From assembly GCA_902795825.1 (NCBI GenBank), contig CADBML010000210.1, positions 1-38,490 on the forward strand: a stretch of 38,490 nucleotides of DNA, given 5' to 3'. The position numbers were made by a program, and so were the translations under genes. The notes beneath the pieces were generated by a model. The model was not told the origin of the DNA and made no database searches. It saw only the letters and a list, made by a program, of their open reading frames with translations. Each line of letters opens with the position of its first letter. Within the stretch, counting starts at the first letter, position 1. The stretch comes from an uncultured Bacteroidales bacterium. Lineage in GTDB: Bacteria; Bacteroidota; Bacteroidia; Bacteroidales; Muribaculaceae. Below are positions 33,249 through 38,490 of this stretch, piece after piece.

Positions 33249-34382
33249 TTATTTCTTGATAGATTTGATTAACGATTCGCACACACGATAAATATCCTCA
33301 TCTCTTAAGCTGGAGCCGCTTGGGAGGCACAATCCTCTGTCGAATAAGTTTTCAGCAACGGTTGAGCCATAGAAAGGAGCCGATTCATAGATGGGCTGCA
33401 AATGCATTGGACGCCAAAGCAAACGGCTTTCGATGTTGTCGGCCTCTAATGACAATCTAATATCGTTGGGCGAGGCTCCGCATTGTGGCGAAATGAGAAC
33501 CGTGGATAGCCAGAAATTGGAATTGAAATCGCCGTCGGGATTGTCCATGACTTCAATGCCGTCGATTTGAGAGAGTTCGCGCTTGTATATGCCATGAATT
33601 TCGCGACGACGAGCTATATGATTCTCAAGGACATCCATCTGTCCACAACCGATGCCGGCCGAAACATTCGACAGACGGTAATTATAGCCGATAGTGGTGT
33701 GATAATAATATGGGCGATTCTCCCGGGCTTGGGTCGCGTAGAAAAGGACACGCTTAGCCGAATCGGCATCAGGACACACAAGCGCGCCGCCGCCAGATGT
33801 GGTTATGATTTTATTGCCATTGAAGCTCAGCGCGCCGTATTTGCCGAGAGTGCCGCAAGGCCGACCTTTGTAGGTTGAACCAAGGGCTTCGGCAGCATCC
33901 TCTAAAACGGGAATCCCGTATTTTTTAGCGATGGCAAGAATCTCGTCCATTTTAGCTGGCATCCCATAGAGATGAACAGGGATGATGGCTTTTGGTAGTT
34001 TGCCAGTTTTTTGTTTGCGGTCGATAATTGCCTCCTCAAGGCAAACGGGCGACATATTCCATGTGTCGGGCTCGCTATCAACGAAAATCGGTTTGGCTCC
34101 TTGATAGAGAATTGGATTGGCACTTGCAGAGAAAGTGAACGACTGGCAAATCACCTCGTCGCCAGCTTTCACGTCAAGCATCACAAGACCCAAGTGAATT
34201 GCCGCCGTTCCGGCACTAAGTGCCACAACATTGCCTTTGCCGAGAAAATTGGCTAAACGATTCTCAAATTCAGTGACATTCGGCCCCAACGGGACAATCC
34301 AATTAGTGCGAAAGGCCTCCTCAACCCATTCGCGTTCTGTCCCTCCCATGTGGGCAAGCGAAAGTAATATTCTATTGTTCAT
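33249..34382 (-). CDS. DegT/DnrJ/EryC1-type sugar aminotransferase
   Basis: This PLP-dependent aminotransferase of 377 aa converts a nucleotide-linked 4-keto (or 3-keto) sugar to an amino sugar, using glutamate. It has the substrate-lid start [15 protein letters not shown] (26-40), [12 protein letters not shown] (55-66), [15 protein letters not shown] (159-173) and the PLP lysine K191 in [16 protein letters not shown]. The closest pattern I recall is the PglE/EpsN group (UDP-4-keto-6-deoxyHexNAc aminotransferases), but with gmd next door a GDP-perosamine synthase role is a real alternative. It is the first gene of the four-gene unit and has a TAAATTTG element (34405-34412) upstream. Confidence 0.88.
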   Translation of the reverse strand: MNNRILLSLAHMGGTEREWVEEAFRTNWIVPLGPNVTEFENRLANFLGKGNVVALSAGTAAIHLGLVMLDVKAGDEVICQSFTFSASANPILYQGAKPIFVDSEPDTWNMSPVCLEEAIIDRKQKTGKLPKAIIPVHLYGMPAKMDEILAIAKKYGIPVLEDAAEALGSTYKGRPCGTLGKYGALSFNGNKIITTSGGGALVCPDADSAKRVLFYATQARENRPYYYHTTIGYNYRLSNVSAGIGCGQMDVLENHIARRREIHGIYKRELSQIDGIEVMDNPDGDFNSNFWLSTVLISPQCGASPNDIRLSLEADNIESRLLWRPMHLQPIYESAPFYGSTVAENLFDRGLCLPSGSSLRDEDIYRVCESLIKSIKK

Positions 34383-34404
34383 AATCTATTGGTGTATGAT
34401 TGTG

Positions 34405-34412
34405 CAAATTTA
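34405..34412 (-). promoter_or_regulatory. -7 element of the aminotransferase-gmd-fcl-wecA unit (TAAATTTG)
   Basis: TAAATTTG on the minus strand matches TAnnTTTG and lies 23-30 nt before the aminotransferase ATG, in the 103-nt gap after the second glycosyltransferase. An upstream TTTTC at the right distance is a poor -33 element. This suggests that the gmd unit is transcribed separately from the AT-rich genes to its right. Confidence 0.5.
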
Positions 34413-34485
34413 GTGAAAAAATGTCGTTTTGAAAAGTGTGGTGTCCTTTTGATGGTTTGGTGGCGGCAAAAAAAATCCATAGGAA

Positions 34486-35667
34486 TTACTCAATCAACTT
34501 ATAAAACTTTTCAATTTCTTCAGTATTTCCTTTTTTTTCAGTGCGTTGGTAGGCGGAAATCGCTTCGCGCTTTTCGGGATGAAGAATCAAATCCTCAATA
34601 GCATCCGCGACGGCAGTGGCATCAATCGGAACAACTATTCCATTCTTCCCCTGAACCATCTGACTCCAAACGCCGACATATTCAGTCGTAACTACAGGAC
34701 AGTTAAGCAATCGTGCTTCAGCGATAGACAATCCAAAGCCCTCACGACGCGAAGTCTGGACATACAAGTCGCACATTCTGTAATATGGATATGGATTGGG
34801 CACAGAACCAAGCAAATGAACACAATTCAGAAGATTGTGCTCAATTATATACTTTTCCATCTCGCTTCTGTATGTTCCTTCCCCAAGAATGTACCAATCA
34901 AATATAAGATTCCGTTTTTTTAATATCGTACACACATTAAGCAATATGTCATATCCTTTAGTGTCTTCTATCAATCGGGCGACCGTCAATATTTTAATTT
35001 TTGAGTTTGATAATTTGTTTTGTGTGGGCAAAATAGACAATTTTCGTACAAAGTCGGGGTAAACGATATCTTTAACCAATATAAATTTATCAATTAATTC
35101 AGGGAATAACCTTTTGAAATGGTTTGTGGCTTCATCTGAGACGATATTAATGGAATCAAGTTTTTCATAATAAGAACGGTTAAATAAGAGGGCTTCTCCA
35201 GACAAATTCCACACACAATTTACCCACCCAATCTTTTTAGAGGCTTTTACCTTATCTACGACATAAAATGTCGGCAGACCTTGAGAGTAGGCGATAGCGA
35301 CATCGTAATGCTTTTCTGTCTCGGAATAGCATCGAGAGCATTTTTGCCAATAGGTCATCGCTTTTTCAGCGTGGTTTAATTTGTTTGTGTTAATCGAGTA
35401 AGAATAAGCTAAACGGGCTGACATTTTTTTTAGATCAAATGAACAAAATGATGCAATAAGGTTTTTCCTTAAGAAACGATTGTAAGGCAATTCAGGCAAG
35501 ATGTTTACTTTTGGATGTAGAAATTGCTGAAATGCACCGCCATACGCGAAAAGTTGTAAATCTACATCATAGTGATCGTAATCTATCAACGATAAGAAAG
35601 TGACAAGACTTTTTTCTCCGCCACCGATCCCCAACGAATCCATCACAAAAAACAACTGTTTTTTCAT
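34486..35667 (-). CDS. GT4-family glycosyltransferase
   Basis: This 393-aa GT-B glycosyltransferase has an N-terminal acceptor part with MDSLGIGGGEKSLVTFLSLI, the family pattern in which a Gly-rich loop faces the donor. A donor domain follows with KILTVARLIEDTKGYDILLN, ILGEGTYRSEMEKYI and the E-x7-E motif SRREGFGLSIAEARLLNCPV. It probably adds a hexose in assembly of the surface glycan; donor and linkage are unknown. The start overlaps the preceding gene by 4 nt (ATGA at 35664-35667). Its base composition is markedly richer in A and T than the gmd unit, suggesting a separate origin from the genes to its left. Confidence 0.88.
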   Translation of the reverse strand: MKKQLFFVMDSLGIGGGEKSLVTFLSLIDYDHYDVDLQLFAYGGAFQQFLHPKVNILPELPYNRFLRKNLIASFCSFDLKKMSARLAYSYSINTNKLNHAEKAMTYWQKCSRCYSETEKHYDVAIAYSQGLPTFYVVDKVKASKKIGWVNCVWNLSGEALLFNRSYYEKLDSINIVSDEATNHFKRLFPELIDKFILVKDIVYPDFVRKLSILPTQNKLSNSKIKILTVARLIEDTKGYDILLNVCTILKKRNLIFDWYILGEGTYRSEMEKYIIEHNLLNCVHLLGSVPNPYPYYRMCDLYVQTSRREGFGLSIAEARLLNCPVVTTEYVGVWSQMVQGKNGIVVPIDATAVADAIEDLILHPEKREAISAYQRTEKKGNTEEIEKFYKLIE

Positions 35668-36719
35668 TTTGTGAAAAGATGCTTTATTTTTGACAAATAT
35701 TTATATATAATTATTTTCATTTTTAATAGGTGAATGTTTTTTAATCTAAACATTTTCTCTCTAATGTTTTCTTTATTCAAAATTGAATCCTGCCAAAGAG
35801 ATTTCCCTTCAAATGAAAAAAATAGCGAGACTATTTCTTTAGTTTCTTTAAAGGAATCGGAGATGTGAATAGAATGTTTTCCAACACCATAAATCTCACG
35901 TATAATATCTTTTAGTAATAAAATCTTATCTAATACATCATTTGTTTGAAATAGAACCAAGTCTAATGCTTTCCGTTTCCCCCAGACCCAACTGGTTTTA
36001 TTGTCAACATCTCGATCAGAATTGGTCCATTCTTGGTGTTTATATATCTCATAGACAATCTTATTCAATGCTTTGTAATTGACATCTATTCTTCGATAAA
36101 AAAAACAATTGTAACAATTTTTAATTTTGCCAATGCCTAATTCTGGTGATTTTATTCTTGGCCATAATAAGGCGCAATAAACATTGTCAATCCAATTAAG
36201 CGATTCGAGTAAAATTTTATCACAAATTGACCATGACAGGCCCCTGTTTATAAAATATGCGTAATCAAAATCGCATTTGGCGCTAATGCTATTAAATCTA
36301 ATGATGGTTAATGTCTTATTATAGTATGCCAATGTTGCGACCCTATGAGCCCCATCCAAAATAACACCATTTAAATCAACTGGTATTAATGAAATATTGT
36401 CATTAAAATCAGTTTCCTTAAATGCATCTATCATACCGTTAAAAGTATCAATAAAAGAATCAATGCCAATTTTATCATCACGCCCAGGTTCTTTCAAATC
36501 AGGATTAAACGAAATGATATGCTGGACATAAACATTTTTTGCATCTTCAAAATTATTGTGTCTATTATGAATATAGTATAATTTTGCAAATAAATCAAAT
36601 CGTTTATAATTAAGCAACTCTCTAGCTTTTATCTTAAGAATTGAATAATCCTCAATTGAATCTAACCCGTATATATGGATTGTGTGTGGCTGTAGCTTGC
36701 TTAAAAAAGAGTTTTGCAT
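35664..36719 (-). CDS. Unknown protein with a ParB/Srx-like DG-x-HR motif (351 aa)
   Basis: I do not recognise a named family. Residues 110-143 (SLIPVDLNGVILDGAHRVAT, then LAYYNKTLTIIRF) have the DG-x-HR-x-A pattern of ParB/sulfiredoxin-fold domains, which in free-serine kinases such as SerK and SbnI forms the nucleotide and phosphate pocket. The N-terminal 100 residues (KARELLNYKRFDLFAKLYYI, then VYVQHIISFNPDLKEPGR) are helical. The C-terminal half has CYNCFF, SWVWGKRKALDL and REIYGVGKHSIHISDSFKET, which also look conserved. There is no signal peptide, and only a basic amphipathic end. It overlaps the nucleotidyltransferase-like gene by 19 nt and the next glycosyltransferase by 4 nt, so it should act in the same pathway. 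A kinase-like role on a glycan substituent is inferred. Confidence 0.6.
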   Translation of the reverse strand: MQNSFLSKLQPHTIHIYGLDSIEDYSILKIKARELLNYKRFDLFAKLYYIHNRHNNFEDAKNVYVQHIISFNPDLKEPGRDDKIGIDSFIDTFNGMIDAFKETDFNDNISLIPVDLNGVILDGAHRVATLAYYNKTLTIIRFNSISAKCDFDYAYFINRGLSWSICDKILLESLNWIDNVYCALLWPRIKSPELGIGKIKNCYNCFFYRRIDVNYKALNKIVYEIYKHQEWTNSDRDVDNKTSWVWGKRKALDLVLFQTNDVLDKILLLKDIIREIYGVGKHSIHISDSFKETKEIVSLFFSFEGKSLWQDSILNKENIREKMFRLKNIHLLKMKIIIYKYLSKIKHLFTK

Positions 36720-37399
36720 TTAATACAACGTTTAAAATGAACAAGTAATTGGATGATATTAATTTTTGACCAATAGATTATGCGATATAACTTTTTATTA
36801 CCAGCAATAAGTTTTTTATTAATGTTATTTGTATAAAGTGGAACATGTTTGTCAGACGGATATGTATAGACATATTTGTTCTCAATCATATATGACTCCA
36901 TTAATTTTATTAATTCTTTTCTATCATACGACTTGATTGATACATCGTTTATTTTTGCCAACAATGACAATATACGCTTATAATCATCTGATAATTGAGG
37001 TTTTTGAATAATAGAATGATAAATTAATGAATAAAAAAGATGTCTGTCATTGGGCCGAAAAAAAAGAGACGATTCATTTTTTTTTGACAACAACATGTCT
37101 TTTTGCCATTTTTCGCAATAATACCCATCTCCCACCGTTCTGATGTCAATGCTAATGTCACGCCCTGAGACATTTATTTTGGCATGGGTTTTATCCCACT
37201 TTTTATTGTTCCCTTTCCATGCAACACAATTTGAAACTTTTATAAACTCATCCCTGTCATCACATAAAATATCAATATCTGGGTGGTCGTCCAAAAGGAA
37301 AGATTCGCTATTGAAATTCGAAAAATTCCTTAAAACCAGATAATTAACATTACTCCGATTCAGCACGTCAAAAAAACATGTGATATTCTGAAAATCCAT
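36701..37399 (-). CDS. Nucleotidyltransferase-fold protein in the glycan locus (232 aa)
   Basis: The pattern LNRSNVNYLVLRNFSNF, then DDHPDIDILCDD (D41, D43), then SGRDISIDIRTVGDGYY (D85) looks like a Pol-beta-type nucleotidyltransferase. A shortened first motif is followed by an Asp-x-Asp pair and a third acidic strand. The usual GS signature is not obvious, so it could be a non-canonical or inactive member. The C-terminal half is helical and basic and lacks known domains. It is the likely first gene of an overlapping trio (with the DG-x-HR protein and GT4), with a plausible promoter at 37423-37455. Codons are strongly AT-rich. Role probably in adding or activating a non-sugar decoration, unproven. 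Confidence 0.6.
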   Translation of the reverse strand: MDFQNITCFFDVLNRSNVNYLVLRNFSNFNSESFLLDDHPDIDILCDDRDEFIKVSNCVAWKGNNKKWDKTHAKINVSGRDISIDIRTVGDGYYCEKWQKDMLLSKKNESSLFFRPNDRHLFYSLIYHSIIQKPQLSDDYKRILSLLAKINDVSIKSYDRKELIKLMESYMIENKYVYTYPSDKHVPLYTNNINKKLIAGNKKLYRIIYWSKINIIQLLVHFKRCIKCKTLF

Positions 37400-37422
37400 A
37401 TACTTTATTAAGGAGGTTTATG

Positions 37423-37455
37423 CAAAAGTTAAAGAATGATTGGCTTGACGACAAA
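37423..37455 (-). promoter_or_regulatory. Possible promoter of the AT-rich glycan trio
   Basis: TTTG (37452-37455) lies 20 nt before TAACTTTTG (37423-37431) on the minus strand, a TAnnTTTG-like element with one extra T. It is 24-32 nt before the ATG of the nucleotidyltransferase-like gene in the 112-nt gap, which holds nothing else recognisable. The partial membrane-protein gene upstream could also read through, because no terminator is clear. Confidence 0.45.
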
Positions 37456-37511
37456 ATGTGACTCTACTACAACTGAAAATAGGAATATCCGAATAGTACG
37501 ATGGTATGACA

Positions 37512-38490
37512 CTAATTGATGGAGACTGAGTCGATGCCAACGAACATCATTTGGTCGAATACGGAATAAGCAGCAAGAGAGTCAGTAGAGAAATCAGGAG
37601 ATGCCAATGCGGGTCTTATCACATAGTCGCGCCATTTGAAGATGCCTGCTATTGAGCGATGTACAATTATTTCAACAGGTGGATTGCTTTTCCTCGTAAT
37701 TATATGATAATTGCCCGGAACAGACTCAATTACTTGATTGGAGTCTGGCAAGCAATATATTGCCTTTGAAATAGGCGTTGAAAATTTTAATTGCTTATTT
37801 GAACCAAATTCATGGTTCAAGGTTTTTTGAAATGTTTGGATTATGTACCGGTCATGCTCACAGGTTAGTTCGTGTGGATTCATATTTGGCGGACTGTATG
37901 GGAAAATAAAGCTTCGAAAGAATCTTTGTATATAATCTTTCCCGTAAGGGAATTCATATAACACTTCTCCCGTTTTACTATTTACGTACAATTCCTTGAT
38001 TTGTTTATAAGAGTCTATTCGCTTATACATTGAGGACGCATATATTATCGACTGAAAAAGTACCACAAAAGATACCAAAACTAATGAGAAATATATTGTA
38101 TGTTTCTTTATTTGACCGCTCCAAATTGATATAATTAGTGCGAGCGAAAGCACCTCTGCCCCATAATATGCGCGACATATTGGTATTCGTAAGAGGAAGC
38201 AAAACAACAAACAACCTAACAAAGCGTCAATAAACAACGAGTGTTTATTATAGAACATTTTTAACGTAGTGCGATTGGATTTAATCGTAATCAATAAAAG
38301 CGCTATTAGCAAAAGCGTTGCTTTTATGGACAAAAACAATGTAAAAATAAAACTAAACGAAAAACCGATTTCATCAACTTTGTTTTGCGAACCAGGGCTA
38401 AGAACAATTAGGACAACACCAATTGCAAATCCAATGAGCATCGCATAGTCGTTTAGTGACAATCGCGTTATATTTCTGATGCCATAAATA
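37512..38490 (-). CDS. C-terminal part of a multispan membrane protein (DUF6056-like), cut by window end
   Basis: The minus-strand frame is open to the right window edge, so the true start lies outside; a TTG at 38462 is not a convincing start. The visible portion of about 325 aa has four or five membrane helices (NDYAMLIGFAIGVVLIVLSP, FSFIFTLFLSIKATLLLIAL, LFIDALLGCLLFCFLLRIPI, HTIYFSLVLVSFVVLFQSII). A soluble domain of about 170 residues (YKQIKELYVNSKTGEVLYEF) follows. The pattern, with LSPGSQNK after the first helix, fits the DUF6056/ArnT-like polytopic proteins that accompany glycan loci, often thought to be sugar or lipid transferases. The family name is tentative. It is AT-rich like its neighbours. 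Confidence 0.6.
   Translation of the reverse strand, partial: IYGIRNITRLSLNDYAMLIGFAIGVVLIVLSPGSQNKVDEIGFSFSFIFTLFLSIKATLLLIALLLITIKSNRTTLKMFYNKHSLFIDALLGCLLFCFLLRIPICRAYYGAEVLSLALIISIWSGQIKKHTIYFSLVLVSFVVLFQSIIYASSMYKRIDSYKQIKELYVNSKTGEVLYEFPYGKDYIQRFFRSFIFPYSPPNMNPHELTCEHDRYIIQTFQKTLNHEFGSNKQLKFSTPISKAIYCLPDSNQVIESVPGNYHIITRKSNPPVEIIVHRSIAGIFKWRDYVIRPALASPDFSTDSLAAYSVFDQMMFVGIDSVSIN

Noticed and set aside
1-38490. CRISPR arrays, tRNA and rRNA genes, complete insertion sequences
   Set aside because: No regularly spaced repeats, no cloverleaf or CCA-ending sequences, and no transposase motifs with terminal repeats were found on either strand by eye; short or diverged cases could be missed.

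Overview
The window reads as a chromosomal segment of a Bacteroidales bacterium, possibly Muribaculaceae-like (the family is a guess). Reasons: a complete MoxR-DUF58-Bat aerotolerance-type operon, a type IX secretion 'gliding motility' C-terminal domain protein, an HU-TM-LysM membrane protein, promoters of the Bacteroidetes TAnnTTTG type (several with an upstream TTTG/TTG about 20 nt away), and almost no Shine-Dalgarno sequences. No rRNA, tRNA, CRISPR array or complete insertion sequence was seen.

Left edge (1-1.74 kb) is phage-derived debris. It holds the tail of one plus-strand gene with a strong terminator, a small unknown ORF, and a decayed Mu gpF-like head-morphogenesis gene. The C-terminus of that gene resembles a RelA/SpoT (alarmone synthetase/toxSAS-like) domain. 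It has lost its 5' end at a 16-bp terminator hairpin and carries an in-frame stop and a one-base slip in a 9-A run.

1.76-6.1 kb: a minus-strand unit nfo (endonuclease IV) - SLC45-type MFS sugar transporter - RsiV-like lipoprotein; a divergent tcdA; and a small HTH protein whose upstream region has an 11-bp inverted repeat.

6.2-14.6 kb: moxR - DUF58 - BatA-partner protein - batA - batB - batC - batD - batE, all minus strand, tightly packed or overlapping. It encodes an AAA+/von Willebrand factor/TPR envelope complex.

14.7-18.5 kb: two HU-family genes (the second a membrane-anchored HU-LysM fusion), rimO and ftsY.

18.6-28.9 kb: a second minus-strand run, T9SS-type surface protein - lytic transglycosylase - uvrA - clpC - htpG - SpoU methyltransferase. 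It mixes envelope, DNA-repair and protein-quality-control functions.

28.9-38.5 kb: a surface-glycan locus with two GT4 glycosyltransferases, a WecA/TagO-type initiating transferase, fcl and gmd (GDP-fucose synthesis), a DegT-type sugar aminotransferase, and an AT-rich block at the right. That block contains an overlapping pair made of a nucleotidyltransferase-fold protein and a protein with a ParB/Srx-like DG-x-HR motif, plus the end of a large membrane protein cut by the window edge. The overlapping pair is the best candidate here for an undescribed biochemical module. The phage-head/RelA-SpoT fusion is the second.
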